DNA of 64,000 nucleotides from Dugong dugon. Its lineage: Eukaryota > Chordata > Mammalia > Sirenia > Dugongidae. A model generated the notes under the pieces. It was not told the origin of the DNA. It saw only the letters and a program-made list of their open reading frames with translations, and searched no databases. The position numbers were made by a program, and so were the translations under genes. Location: assembly GCA_030035585.1 (NCBI GenBank), contig CM057482.1, positions 10,155,001 to 10,219,000 on the forward strand, written 5' to 3'. Shown one piece after another: positions 1-10,649 of the stretch. Numbering within the stretch: the first letter of the stretch is position 1; every line of letters starts with the position of its first letter.

Positions 1-270
1 ACATACCAACAATCATGAAGATATCACAGGACTGGGCAATGTTTCTTTATAAGCTTGTAATGAGTTGGAGCCAACTTAAGGCAACTAGCAATTTTCTTTT
101 TCTCTTCTCATTTTTTGTCACTTAAGTATTTCAGTAACAGACATTAGAGATGGTTCAGGGTAACTTTATGTCCCAAAGCAGTGGATACCAGGAAAATAGT
201 TCTGGGTGGCCTTGCTCAGGAGCTGTGTTCTAATTAATTAAGATTCTTAAAGAATAGTAGCATTAACAGT
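1..270. other. Unassigned intronic sequence
   Basis: AT-rich sequence with no open frame, repeat or splice signal that I can recognise. Confidence 0.5.
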
Positions 271-322
271 TGGTGTCGCCATAAGTGAGTTGGAATCTAC
301 TAGCTGGCAACCAGCAACAACA
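271..322 (+). mobile_element. AfroSINE 3' tail fragment
   Basis: The stretch carries the SINE tail pattern (GTCGCCATAAGTGAGTTGGA, then CAACAACAA). The tRNA-like head and body are missing, so this is a 5'-truncated or decayed copy. Confidence 0.7.
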
Positions 323-830
323 ATGTGTACTCTGATTGAATCTGGAAAGTGAAACCAAGGTCTGGACTTCCACTCTTCTTCGAGCCTCTCATTCTCTTTT
401 GATGTCTGTGGTATGAAATGAGTGGATTCTAGGCTGTCTTTAGTGAAGGATGCAAAAGGAGTATTTATATTTAATCCTAAAGATGTTTTTTGGGCTTTTG
501 AGATACTAATGTTTTTAAAATGAAGTGACTCCTGTTGTTTTCATACTACATTTTGTGAAACTAGTAAAATTTGCCCAGATTTGTATAAAATCACCAAACT
601 AAAGTCCATGTCAATGCCAGGAACGAGAGACCATTTTGCACAGAGTGAGTGCTGAGGTTTATACATAAATTTCTTCTATAGACTTAATCCTAGAAAGGAA
701 AATAAGAAACTTTGGGGTGTAGATCCCTCAGGAGAGCAGAAAGTCAGTCAGAATGCTGAGACCCCTCAGAAGAATAGTTCATAATGCTGCCACTATGATG
801 ATGATGATGAAAATGACAGCAAGGGTTTAT
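323..830. other. Unassigned intronic sequence
   Basis: No gene seen. The last 25 bases hold a short ATG-repeat run (ATGATGATGATGATG near 796-810) and probably the first bases of the MIR that resumes at 1035. Confidence 0.45.
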
Positions 831-1034
831 TTGTTGTTAGGTGGAGTAGAGGCGATTTTCGACTCCTAGCGAACCGGTGTGACGGAGTAGAACTGCCCCA
901 TAGAGTTTTCTAGGCTGCAACCTTTATGGAAGCAGATTACCTGGTCTTTCTCCCACAAAGCTGCAGAGGGGGTTCGAACCGATAACCTTTCAGTTATCAG
1001 CCAAGCGCCTAACCATTGCGCCACCAGGACTCCT
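831..1034 (-). mobile_element. AfroSINE, full length, antisense
   Basis: Read on the minus strand it starts AGGAGTCCTGGTGGCGCAAT, has a B-box-like GGTTCGAACC-type segment and ends in the GTCG...GACTCC tail with TTGTTG. It appears to sit inside a MIR: MIR-like sequence continues directly after it at 1035. Confidence 0.9.
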
Positions 1035-1320
1035 TAAGCATTTTACTGTGTGTTAAATATAGTCCTAAGCGCTTTACATCTATTAATTGAATTGATTCAA
1101 TGAGTTAATAAATGTAGAACACATAGAATAATGCCTGGCCTGTGATAAGAGCTATAAGTATTAGCTGCTGTTATCGTTTTTATCGTTTTTGTTGCTTTTA
1201 TTAATTTTCAGAGAAACCCTATAAGGTAGGTACTATTATTATTCATTTTAACAGATGAGGAAGCTCAATGCAAGAGGTTAATGCAGGAAATAGTACGGCA
1301 GGATTCAAATCTGTAGTTTT
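1035..1320 (+). mobile_element. MIR SINE, interrupted by AfroSINE
   Basis: Contains the MIR core landmarks: CTAAGCGCTTTACAT, then AAACCCTATAAGGTAGGTAC, TATTATTATTCATTTTA and CAGATGAGGAAGCT. An extra segment near 1100-1170 resembles another old MIR/L2 3' end. It is older than the AfroSINE inserted at its 5' side. Confidence 0.8.
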
Positions 1321-1367
1321 GTATGGTTAAATCTTCATTTGGTGAGGAATGCCTAAGGGTATAGGTC

Positions 1368-1402
1368 TTTTTTTTTTTCTTTCTTTCTTTTTTTTTTTTT
1401 TA
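1368..1402. repeat. T-rich low-complexity tract
   Basis: Two runs of T separated by CTTTCTTTC. It could be the tail of a decayed antisense retroposon, but no body is recognisable next to it. Confidence 0.7.
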
Positions 1403-1696
1403 CTTAGAGTAGTCAGGGAAGGCGCCTTTGAGGAGGTGACTTTAGGCTGACACTAAAAGTTGTAAAGCTAGCCATGCAAAAATCTGGGGGAAAGAGTTCC
1501 CAGCAGAGAGTACAGTAGCTACAAAGGCCCAAAGGGAGGAATGGACTTGATAAGGTTCTAAACACAGAAATGTCACCTTCTCAGTAAGTCTTTCCCTGAA
1601 TATTCTATTTAAATTTACACACCTGCACAGACTTTCTTTTCCCTCTTACCCGTTTTATTGTATCTATAGTATTTATCCCTGTCTGACATACTGTAT

Positions 1697-1896
1697 GGAT
1701 TCTCTGGGTGGTGCAGACTGCTACACACTCAACTACTAGCTGAAAGGTTGGTGGTTCAAACCTTACCCAGAGGTGCCTCAGAAGACAGGCCTGGGCGATC
1801 TGCTTCTGAAAGGTCACGGCCTTGAAAACCCCATTCTGCACACATGGGGTCGCCATGAGTTGGAATCACCTCAGTGGAAACTAATAACAATAACAA
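1697..1896 (+). mobile_element. AfroSINE (GTCCCTGGGTGG type), sense
   Basis: A complete copy of the subfamily whose head reads TCTCTGGGTGGTGCAGACTG, with B-box-like GGTGGTTCAAACC and tail GGGGTCGCCATGAGTTGGAA. It is flanked by a 10-bp direct repeat CATACTGTAT at 1687-1696 and 1897-1906, which I take as its target-site duplication. Confidence 0.92.
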
Positions 1897-2144
1897 CATA
1901 CTGTATAATTTATTTTGGTTTTGTCTGTATTCCCGACAATGGGACATAAGCTCCATGAGGACGAGGATTTTTTTTCAATTTGTTTGTTGCATACCCAGGA
2001 CTTCTCTTAGGTCATGGGACTTCTTTCAGCAGATTAGAAAAAAGTATCCCTCGCAGGAGGTTGTGACCCCACACCAGACACACAGCGTAGGTAGCCAAGA
2101 GTGACCTGAATTTAAGCCTCTCCCTGCCTCCTTGACCAGGAAGC

Positions 2145-2321
2145 TCTTTGTTGTTGTTGTTAGGTGCCATTGAGTCGATTCCGATTCACAGCAACCCTGT
2201 GTACAACAGAACAGAACAGTGCCAGGTCCTGCACCATCCTCACAGTCATTGCTATGTTTGAGCCCATTGTTGCAGCCACAGTGTCAATCCATCTCGTTAA
2301 GGGTCTTCTTTGACCTGTATA
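2145..2321 (-). mobile_element. RTE-clade LINE, 3' end only, antisense
   Basis: On the plus strand it starts TTGTTGTTGTTGTTAGGTGC and continues CATTGAGTCGATTCCGATTC, the reverse complement of the AfroSINE tail, then the RTE 3' UTR (CAGCCACAGTGTCAATCCAT). Only about 175 bp remain, as is typical of 5'-truncated RTE copies. A possible 7-bp duplication AGGAAGC flanks it (2138-2144 and 2322-2328). Confidence 0.8.
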
Positions 2322-2370
2322 AGGAAGCCCTTATACAAGACGTTATTGAGCAACCGTTACATGGCAGCCC

Positions 2371-2448
2371 TGGATGTGTCCACAGTACCCAGAACAGTGC
2401 CAGAATGTAGCAGGCACTGAATAAATATTTGTAGAATGATGGAATAAT
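2371..2448 (+). mobile_element. L2 3'-end fragment
   Basis: Matches the usual L2 3' end pattern (CAGTACCCAGAACAGTGCC, then GGCACTGAATAAATATTTGT). Short and diverged. Confidence 0.6.
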
Positions 2449-3235
2449 TTAGAGAGGGAAGAGTGGTTATGAGATTAGAAGGCAGACAAAGACTAGATCT
2501 TACAGGGACTTCAAAGGAGTTTGATTTTTTTTTCTAATAGCAGCAGGCAGCTGGGAAGTCAGTAGAATATTTTCATTAAATCATTATCTTTTGTATTTTC
2601 AGTGAGTGGTGCAGGTCATTCTTAATGCTCGGACAAGTTTGAAAATCGTTGCAGTAGAGAAAGTTACAGGCCAAGTTAGCTGAAGTCCACCTTTTGGATA
2701 CTTTTGGACCTTGGCCTCGGGTATCTATCCCCTGCCTACTTTACCTTTGTCAGTATGGCATTGCATTTGGCCTGCATATGTTCTATAAAGCTGCATTGGG
2801 ATGAACTATGTATAAACTAACAATTCTTTTCTTGCAACCCCAAATCCAGACGTTGTAGGATAGAATTTTTTAATCAGGGTTGCTGCAGAAAACCTAGGGC
2901 CTGTGGTCCTTGTGATTGAATGGTGAGGGGGAAGATGAGGCAAAAAACACTATTATATTTAGGAACTACTGTATGAGTAAAGACCATCTTATTTTTCATC
3001 AACTCCCATCCAAAAAAACACTAACCTTCACTGATGTGATTTAGGATTCTCTGTTCACTGAGGAGATGATAGCTGGAATCTTGGCAGTAAATGACTATTG
3101 AAGCCTTTGTTTCTCTTTCATGCTAATTTTTTTTGGCACCCAAGGCCACATTTGGGAATTCACTTTCTGAGAGCTCTTGTTGGCACTTTTTATCTTATTG
3201 CCTTTCTCTTCTCTGATTGGATAAGGATCCAAAGA
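2449..3235. other. Unassigned intronic sequence
   Basis: No gene or repeat recognised. One open frame of about 70 codons begins in this stretch but has no homology that I recognise and runs into the SINE at 3236. Confidence 0.45.
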
Positions 3236-3416
3236 AAACCAAACCCGTTTGCCATCGAGTCGGTTCTGACTCATAGCGACCCTATAGGACAGGGTAGAAT
3301 TGCCCCATAGAGTTCTCAAGGAGTCCCTGGTGGATTCGAACTGCTGACCTTTTGGTTAGCAACTATAGCTCTTAACCACTACACCAGCAGGGTACCACTA
3401 CACCAGCAGGGTTTCC
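3236..3416 (-). mobile_element. AfroSINE, short form, antisense
   Basis: The minus strand gives the CCTGGTGG-type head and a tail ending in GGGTTTGG. It lacks the middle segment (GGGAGAAAGATGTGGCAGTC and following) of long copies, so it belongs to the internally shortened form. The head contains a 19-bp tandem duplication at 3375-3393 and 3394-3412. Confidence 0.88.
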
Positions 3417-4678
3417 GGGATGAGGATAGGGCTTGAAAAAGAAGGAAACTGTAAAGGTTTATTAATGGAGTTCCTGCTCCACCATGCCCTAGGCCTAGTC
3501 CGTGCGTGTTGCCGATTAATCACTGCCGTTAGTATTTAGTATTTACTGATCCTCATATCCTAGCATTGTGCAAAGTGCAGAATCTGCCCAAGGGACTTAA
3601 TAACTAAATCACCCACTTGATCTGTTGGCTTTCTCTCTCCCTCGCCCTTGTGGGTGACTACAGGGAGAAATATGGGAGATATAAAACTGTAAGCAAGAGG
3701 AAATCTAGACTATGCAGCTTTATTGCTGCCTGGGAAGTGGCCTGGGAGTTCAGGTGGAAGGATTTGATGCTCTCTGCGCAGCTGCCGTAAATAACCTTCT
3801 GTCCTTGGGGTGAGGATGAAGTATTTCCACATGGTTGCTCAAGTCCCTTTTCTTTTTGCCCTGATGCTCCCTCCCCTCCTTCTCTCTTTCATTAATTGCT
3901 TAGCAGTTGCTGATGCAATTAAAACAAGATGTGTCTGCAGCCTCTGTGGTTCGCTGTCAGGGCCCTCTCTCTAAGGTCTTCATCTTGCTGCTAAGGATGG
4001 GTGAACATCTGATTTTGAAGCAAAAGGAGAGGGGGACCTGTGGCTGCAGTTAAATGTAGTTTTCTGAAAGCAGCAGCTTGCAGAGCTAGATTTCTCCTGA
4101 CACTCTAATAATTTTACCAAGCCAAACTCGAGCCCCTTGTGCTGTTCATTAACGGGGCTTATGTTTGGCAGCACAGTATATATTAATGAATCTTGATGAA
4201 TTGCTTTTGTTGGTTATATAGGAAGTGCTTTTCATTTTTAACTAGGAGAGAACAAGGAGTAGACAGCAGTCTCAAAGTGCAAAAGAGACAAAACCAAATC
4301 CAGAGGTTTCCATGGAAAAAAGACTCTGGAGATGTTAAGAAGGCTGGATTGCAACACTTGGCTGTTTTAGGTCACTGGGTAAAAGATACAGTACAGCTGC
4401 TATTATGTGTATCTCTTTCCTAGCCAGCATTTTCGGTCTGCCTCTGACGTTTGTTCCCTTCTGCTTGTCTGAAATTGCCCCAAAAACCTCACAGGAACTT
4501 ACCATTGTGTTTCTACTCTGCTTTTAGCAGATGAGGGTTGACTGCTTGCTTTTCCAGCACTGCTAGGTAATCATGTTGCAGTTGGGTTGCCAGGTAACAT
4601 GAATTCCCACCTGCCTGCCTGTGCCCCAGACCACTGTGCGTGTTTGCCATGTTTAGCGAAGGATCACACTGCCTAGCA
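3417..4678. other. Unique intronic block, possible conserved element
   Basis: About 1.25 kb without a clear repeat. The part at about 3880-4180 is compositionally unlike decaying repeat sequence: it holds CATTAATTGCTTAGC, GCAATTAAAACAAG, a run of short CAG/GCTGC boxes and CATTAACGGGGC. This is the look of a conserved non-coding element, but conservation cannot be tested here. No splice-flanked coding frame was found. Confidence 0.4.
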
Positions 4679-4866
4679 CAGTGGTACTCAAATTTAAGCA
4701 TGCAAAGGTATCACCTGCAGAGCATGTTAAAACACAGATTTCTGGGCCGTACTCCAGAGATTCTGACTCAGTAAGTCTGCTGAGAGACTTACTGATTTGC
4801 ATTTTTAACAAGCCCCCAGAAAGTGCTGATGTTGCCAGTCTGGGGACCTCACTTTGAATAGTACTG
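4679..4866 (-). mobile_element. MER5A-like hAT-Charlie transposon
   Basis: A complete nonautonomous element from CAGTGGTACTCAAATTTAAG to the mirrored end ACTTTGAATAGTACTGG. The interior (AACACAGATTTCTGGGCC, TGATTTGCATTTTTAACAAG, TGGGGACC) follows MER5A in reverse orientation. It is about the usual length of that family. Confidence 0.85.
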
Positions 4867-4877
4867 GCCTATGATAA

Positions 4878-5084
4878 GGGAGCCCTGGTGGTGCAATGGT
4901 TAAAGCAGTTGGCTGCTAAACAAAGGTCGGCAGTTTGAACTCTCTAGCCGCTCCACGGGAGAAAGATGCGGCACTCGGCTTCCATAAAGATTTACAGCCT
5001 CGGAAACCCTATGGGATAGTTCTACTCTGTCCTATAGGGTCGCTAAGAGTTGGAATTGACTCAATGGCAGTGGATTTGGTTTGG
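4878..5084 (+). mobile_element. AfroSINE, full length, sense
   Basis: Head GGGAGCCCTGGTGGTGCAAT, body with GGGAGAAAGATGCGGCACTC, tail CAATGGCAGTGGATTTGGTT. Flanked by GGCCTATGATAA (4866-4877) and GGCCTAGGATAA (5085-5096), a 12-bp duplication with one mismatch. It landed at the edge of the MER5A element. Confidence 0.95.
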
Positions 5085-5096
5085 GGCCTAGGATAA

Positions 5097-5562
5097 TGCC
5101 TTACACATAGATAGCTAAGCCTAGTCATTATTTGCTAATTTGATTTGATTTTTCTGGTTGTTAGTTCATTCTTAGGATGTGATTGATTCCAAAAAAATTT
5201 TATCAATTTTTACTTTAAGGCAAAGCTATTCTGTTGAAATTATTTGAATTTTTGATGTTCAGCTATGCTTCCCCACAATTCTGTTGTCAGATCATCCATG
5301 TTTATTGCTAGCTATATATCTGTTTGGATACTTGACTCTAATATACGAAGATGTGATTACTCTGAAATGTAAGTGTCTTTATGATTAGGAAGTGATCTGA
5401 TGTTAGTTATGAGTTTTGATGACAGATTTCCAATTTTTTCTAAGGTAGGGGAAGTGTGTGATATGTGTTTCTTTGTGAATTCTTAAATTCTCTCACCCAC
5501 TCTGATGTGGTCAAATCCTATTCTGACCTGAAAGCAAGGATCATTCTTTTTTTTTTCTTCCT
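5097..5562. other. Unassigned AT-rich intronic sequence
   Basis: No gene or identifiable repeat. The segment ends in a T-rich run (near 5548-5570) that leads into L1-type sequence. Confidence 0.45.
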
Positions 5563-5652
5563 TCTTTTTAATAGACTATTTTTTAGGACAGATTTAAATT
5601 ACAGAAAAATGATTAGTTATAGAGAGTTCCTATACACTCTGTATCCAGTTTC
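5563..5652 (-). mobile_element. L1M 3' UTR fragment, antisense
   Basis: The pattern ATAGACTATTTTTTAGGACAG, then AGAGAGTTCCTATACACTCT, is the antisense 3' UTR of old L1M elements. Short and diverged. Confidence 0.5.
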
Positions 5653-5702
5653 TCATGAGTCAGAATTGGTCTGATGGCCGTGGGCTTATTTCTTTGGGTT
5701 TA
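5653..5702 (+). mobile_element. AfroSINE tail fragment
   Basis: Only the 3' tail remains: CATGAGTCAGAATTGGTCTG followed by ATGGCCGTGGGCTTATTTC. Confidence 0.65.
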
Positions 5703-5792
5703 TTAGTTTGATACATTTTTTTTATAATTAATGAATTTATATCGAGTCATTATTATTAACTAAAGTTCATATCTTATTTATATTTCCTTATG

Positions 5793-6584
5793 AAAAATTT
5801 TATTGTGGTAAAATATATATAACATAAAATTTGCCATTTTAACCGTTTTTATGTGTACAATTTGCAGACGTTAATTACATTCACAGTGTTATGCAACCAT
5901 CACCACTATTTGCAAAACTTTTATTACCCCAAACAGAAACTCAGTACCCATTAAGCAGTAACTCCCACTTCTTCCCCCAGCCACCGGTAACCACTAATCT
6001 ACTTTTGTCTCTATGCATTTGCCTGTTCTAGATATTTCATGTAAGTGGGATTATGCAATAGATGTCCTTTCGTGTCTGACATTTCACTTAGTGTGTTTTC
6101 AAGGCTCATATGTGTTGTGGCATGCATTAGAACTTCACTCCTTTTTATGACTGAATAATATTCTGTTGTATGTATATACCACAGTTTGTTCATCCATTCA
6201 TCTGTTGATGGACACTTTGGATTGTTTCCACCTTTTGGCTGTTGCGAATAATGCTGCAGTGAACATTGGTGTACAAGTGTCTGTTTGAGTCCCTGCTTTC
6301 AAGTCTTCTGGGTATATACCTAGGAATGGAATTGCTGGGTCATATAGGTAATTCTGTGTTTAACTTTTTTTTTAATGAACTGCCAAACTGTTTTCCATAA
6401 TGACTGCACCATTTTACATTCCCACCATCAATGGATGAGAGTTCCAGTTTTTCCAAAGCCTCGTCAACACGTTATTTTCTCTTTTTTGATAATAGCCATC
6501 CTAAAAACAAAAAAACAAAAAATTCTAGTGCGTGTTAAATGGTGTCTCATTGTGGTTTTGATTTACGTTTCCCTGATGACTAAT
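5793..6584 (-). mobile_element. L1M LINE 3' part, antisense
   Basis: Starts with the antisense L1M 3' UTR (TTATTGTGGTAAAATATATA), passes the CATCACCACTATTTGCAA and AGCAGTAACTCCCACTTC landmarks, and continues into the end of ORF2. The minus strand still reads MNKLWYIHTTEYYSVIKRSE, the C-terminal L1 ORF2 signature. Stops and frameshifts make it a dead copy. It breaks off where the SINE at 6585 begins. Confidence 0.85.
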
Positions 6585-6779
6585 GGGTCCCTGGGTGGCA
6601 CAAATGGTTTGTGCTAGGCTACTAACCAAAAAGTTGGTAGTTCGAACCTACCCTGCAGCACCACGGAAGCAAGGCCTGGCAATCTTCCATAAAGATTATG
6701 GCCAAGAAAACCCTATGGAGCTCAGTTCTACTCTGTAACAGATGGGGTTGCCATGAGTCAGAATCAGCTCAATGACAAG
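6585..6779 (+). mobile_element. AfroSINE (GTCCCTGGGTGG type), sense
   Basis: Head GGGTCCCTGGGTGGCACAAA, body AAGGCCTGGCAATCTTCCAT, tail GGGGTTGCCATGAGTCAGAA. The L1 does not resume in register after it, so the insertion or a later deletion removed L1 sequence. Confidence 0.9.
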
Positions 6780-6960
6780 TTCTTTGAACAGTATTTCAAA
6801 TAGCTGATTTAAAGTCATTGTCTAGTAAGTCCAGTGTCTGGCCTTTCTCAGGGACAGTTTCTAATGATTGCTTTTTTTTTCCCTCTTGTGTATATGCAAT
6901 ATTTTCTTTTTTCTTTGTGTGTCTCATATTTTGTGTTGAAAACTCATATTTTAAATGATA
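6780..6960 (-). mobile_element. Old L1-type sequence, first half
   Basis: Pattern such as AGTCATTGTCTAGTAAGTCC, GGGACAGTTTCTAATGATTG and GTTGAAAACTCATATTTTAA recalls an antisense region common to old L1M elements. It continues after the small transposon at 6963-7188. Family assignment is uncertain. Confidence 0.5.
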
Positions 6961-7190
6961 TACCATATTTTTGGGCAAATAATGCACGCCTTCTACAGTT
7001 GTTTGCTAACTGTACCCTCCCCCCACAAGGTAGTTTCCTAAGTGTACTCTGCTAATTTTTTTTACAGCAACATGTAAGAAAAGATTGGCATAGAGGTGCT
7101 TATGAAAATAACCTCACTGGCCTCACTGGGGGAGGGCGTGGGTGGCAAACAAACGTAGAAGGTATGCATTATTTGTGTGAAAATGCGGTA
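6961..7190. mobile_element. TA-flanked inverted-repeat MITE, 226 bp
   Basis: Bases 6963-7188 are bounded by TA on each side (6961-6962 and 7189-7190). The left end CCATATTTTTGGGCAAATAA and the reverse complement of the right end CCGCATTTTCACACAAATAA match for about 35 bp, through TGCA(C/T)(G/A)CCTTCTAC. Removing the element and one TA rejoins the surrounding old L1 sequence. There is no coding capacity. A Tc1/mariner-type nonautonomous element is the best guess from the TA target; I cannot name the family. Confidence 0.8.
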
Positions 7191-7810
7191 ATGTGGAACC
7201 TCTGGAAATCAGATTCTCCCTCTTCCCCAGGGTTTGCTGTTATTGCTGTTCATTTGTTAAGTGACTTTTCTGAACTGATTTTTGAAAGTCTGTATTACTT
7301 ACCTTGTGTGGCCACTGAAGTGTCTGCTTAGTTATCTCAGTGGTCAGCTAATGATTGTGCAGAGGTTTCCTTAAATGCCTGGAACTGATTAAGTCTCCCA
7401 GCCTTTGCTGAGGGGCCCTGTGTGCATTTTAGGGCATGCCTTCAACACTTAAGACAGGCGTTTGACAGCTGTGTTTTACCCTTCACTTAACTCCAGAGTT
7501 AAGAGTTTAGGGCCTTCTGGGGTCTTTCCTGAGCATGTGCTCAGCCCTGGGAATGTGGCCCTGGGGAAAAGGCTTTTCATATGGGGCAAGCTCTAAGTCA
7601 GGTCAAATATAGACAGCCTTGCAAGTGGGACTTCCAGGGGACCACCAGAAAGGTTAAATAATGATAATTCTCTGGGGCTGAACCTTTGAAGGCGAACCAG
7701 CCCTGTTTTACCTCCTGTGATGACTGTCAGGCTGCTGGTTTTCACTGTAATTGCAGCCTGTGGGCTTTCAGAGTGGAAGATTATCTGGAAAATAGAGCAA
7801 GTTAAATACC
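7191..7810 (-). mobile_element. Old L1-type sequence, second half
   Basis: Continues the element at 6780-6960 (ATGTGGAACCTCTGGAAATC, CCCCAGGGTTTGCTGTTATT, TTAAGTCTCCCAGCCTTTGC). I associate this text with antisense UTR sequence of old L1M elements, but I am not certain. No open reading frame of note. Confidence 0.4.
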
Positions 7811-8194
7811 ACAAAGCTCGCAGTTCTTATGAAGATTCAGCTGTTTTTCTTGAATAAATGTCCAGATTGCTTTAAGCCTTTGGTTAATTTCTAGAGTTCT
7901 GAAAAAGTTGATTCTGAGTATTTTTGCCAGTTTTCTCATTTCTTTAAGGGAGGAAAGAGATTTTTACTCAGCTGTTCTCTCTCACATCCTTCCTCATTCT
8001 TCAGAAGGTTTTACTTTCTGGCTCACAGTTACTCTCTCCAACACTACTCCTGGCTTAATTCTTGGTGAATTCAGTATCCATATTGATGATCTTTCCAGCA
8101 CCTTTGCTTCTTAGGTGCTTGACCACCTATTTTCCAATAATTTTATCTTCCACCCTGTCTCAGCAACTGCTTCCACAGTCATACTCTAGACTAG

Positions 8195-8372
8195 TGCCCT
8201 ATGGCCCGAACTGTCCATTTTTGTCAGTAAAGTTTATTTGAATACGCCATATTCCTTCGTTTACTTGTCGTGGATGGCTGTTTTCACACGACAGTGGCAG
8301 AGTTGAGTAGTTGCAGCAGAGACCATTGGCCCACAAGGACTAAAATAATTTACTATTCTGTCTGAGACTTTG
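8195..8372 (+). mobile_element. Old DNA transposon fragment (probable hAT)
   Basis: The text GTCAGTAAAGTTTATTTGAA, then GGCAGAGTTGAGTAGTTGCA and CAGAGACCATTGGCCCACAA, belongs to a widespread mammalian DNA transposon family with GC-type ends. I believe it is a hAT member but cannot name it. It interrupts the L2. Confidence 0.5.
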
Positions 8373-8570
8373 GCAGTTAGAACTGCATCTTCTCTATTAT
8401 CTCAATTTTAAGCATCTTATTTTCCCACCATCTTCTCCTTTATTTTTGCAGTTCCTTTCTTTTAGAATCTCAGCTCCACCAGTCTTTGACCTCAACACTG
8501 TGCGTCCCACTCTTTTCATGTCCCTCCTTACCCAGCTTATATTCACTATATTTACTTCCTTCTATACATT

Positions 8571-8726
8571 AGGAGCCCTGGTGGCGCAGTGGTTAAGAGG
8601 TTGACTGCAAACCAAAAGGTTGGCAGTTAGAATCCACCAGCCACTCCTTGGAAACCCTAGGGAGCAGTTCTGCTCTGTCCTATAGAGTGTCTGTGAGTCA
8701 GAATCAACTGGATGGCAAGGGAGTTT
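8571..8726 (+). mobile_element. AfroSINE, short form, sense
   Basis: Head AGGAGCCCTGGTGGCGCAGT joined to CACTCCTTGGAAACCCTAGG without the middle segment of long copies. Flanked by TATACATT at 8563-8570 and 8727-8734. Confidence 0.92.
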
Positions 8727-10278
8727 TATACATTCTTAACTTACTTGCTGGCAAAACCCCAAGCATGCTAACTGCATGTCTGCACCTGTGCATCTAAATG
8801 TGGCTGGAGAAAACCACACAACTGTTCTGCCTGGTCTCACTTTAAAGTTCATGATCTCTAACTTTAAATGGGTCCTTCATACTGCCCAACCCTATAACAT
8901 TTCCCTATCCATTCACTCTTTCATACCTTCTTATCTTCTCAAACTTCCCGCATGCCTCCCCCGTCCTCACTCTCACCCTGTTTACTATTTCACTCAAAAA
9001 ACTAGAAGCAAGAGCTTCTACCCATTCTACACATCTTCCCATTTATTTTCACTCACACCTATCCATTTATGTTCATCTTTGCTCATGAATTGCCTTTGCA
9101 CCTCTCTAGTGCTAATCCTTCCTTTTATGCATGAGATTCATCCTCTCACCTACTCAAGGACTTCACTCTAGCAATTCTCCTTTTTCTCTCTTGGAGAATT
9201 CTTTTCCCCCTTGTGTATAGGGTCATTCCTATCAGCACACAAACACGCCCTAAATTTCTCTAATCTTTTAACAAAACACCTCTCTTGGGCCCACATTTCT
9301 ATCCAGCAAGTGTCCTATTTCTCTGCTCCCCTTAGCAAAACAATCCCTATTACAGTATAGACTCCAATTATAGCTTACACACCCATCTCCAATTCCTCCT
9401 GTCCCTTTCTCTCTTAAACTGACTCCTATCAAGCTTTTGCCTCCAGCATTCTACAGAAATTTCCTTTGTCAAAGTTTCCTATCACCTTTTCATTGGTCAA
9501 TCCAATGATCAGTTCTCAATCTCTTTTTAAAATAACAGCTTTATTGAGATATAATTCACATGTCATGAAATTCACCTTTTGAGAGTGTAAAATTCAGTGG
9601 GTTTTAGTACATACAGAGTTGTGCAGCTATCACCACTGTTCTAAAATGTTTTTATCACCCCCAAATAGAAACCCCATACCTTTTAAGCAGTCACTCCCCC
9701 TTCCTCCCTCACCCTCCTCCTGAAAACCACTGATCCACTTTCTGATGCTATGGAGTTACCATTTCTGGACATTTCATATAAATGAAATTATACAATCTGT
9801 GGCCTTTTCTGTCAGGCTTTTTAATTTAGTATAATGTTTATAAGGATCATTCAAGTTGTAGCATGTATCAGTCCTTTGTTCCTGTATATGGTGGAACAAT
9901 ATTTCATTATGTGGATATACCATTTTTTGTTTATTTGTTCATAAGTTGATGGACATTTGAGGTATTTCCACTTTTTGTTATTATGAATAATGCTGCTATG
10001 TACATTCACGTACAAGTTTTTGCGTGGGCCTATATTCACTTCTCTTGGGTATATACTTAGGAGTGGAATTGCTGGGTCAGATGGTAAGTCTACGTTTAAC
10101 ATTTTGAGGAACTGCCAAACCTTTTCCAAACATGACTGCGCCATATTACAATCTCACCAGCAATGTATAAAGATTCCAGTTTCTCTACACCCTTATCAAC
10201 ACTTGTTATCCCCCACCTTTGTGATTTAGCCATCCTAGTGGGTGCAAAGTTGTATCTCATTGTGATTTCAGTTTGCAT

Positions 10279-10332
10279 AGGGCTGCTGTGATTTGGACTT
10301 GACTCCACAGCAACAGGTTTCGTTTTTTTTTG
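10279..10332 (+). mobile_element. AfroSINE tail fragment
   Basis: TTTGGACTTGACTCCACAGC followed by AACAGGTTTCGTTTTTTTTT is a SINE tail. It interrupts the L1 between the 'TTGTGATTTCAGTTTGCAT' and 'AACTAATGATGTTGAGCATC' segments. Confidence 0.65.
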
Positions 10333-10451
10333 AAACAACTAATGATGTTGAGCATCTTTTTTTTTTTTTTTTTAATTATTAGTCTCCAAATATCATGAGT
10401 TAGGCTACCTATGTGTTATGTGTTAAGTTTTGCATATGTGCTTGAGAGATT

Positions 10452-10622
10452 CAAACCCTCCAAAAAACCAAACCCGTTGCTGTCGAGTCGATTCCAACTC
10501 ATAGCAACCCTATTGGACAGAGTAGAACCGCCCCATAGGGTTTCCAAGGAGTGGCTGGTGGATTCAAACTGCCAACCTTTTGGTTAGCAGCTAAGCTCTT
10601 ACCACTGCACCGCCAGGGTTCC
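10452..10622 (-). mobile_element. AfroSINE, short form, antisense
   Basis: The minus strand begins with the CCCTGGCGGTGCAGTGG-type head and ends with the GGGTTTGG tail. Flanked by TGAGAGATT at 10443-10451 and 10623-10631. Confidence 0.9.
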
Positions 10623-10649
10623 TGAGAGATTTCCAACCTTAGCTATAAT

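Noticed and set aside
8776-9171. 131-codon sense open frame
   Set aside because: It lies wholly inside the L2 relic and matches no intact L2 domain; chance opening in C/T-rich text.
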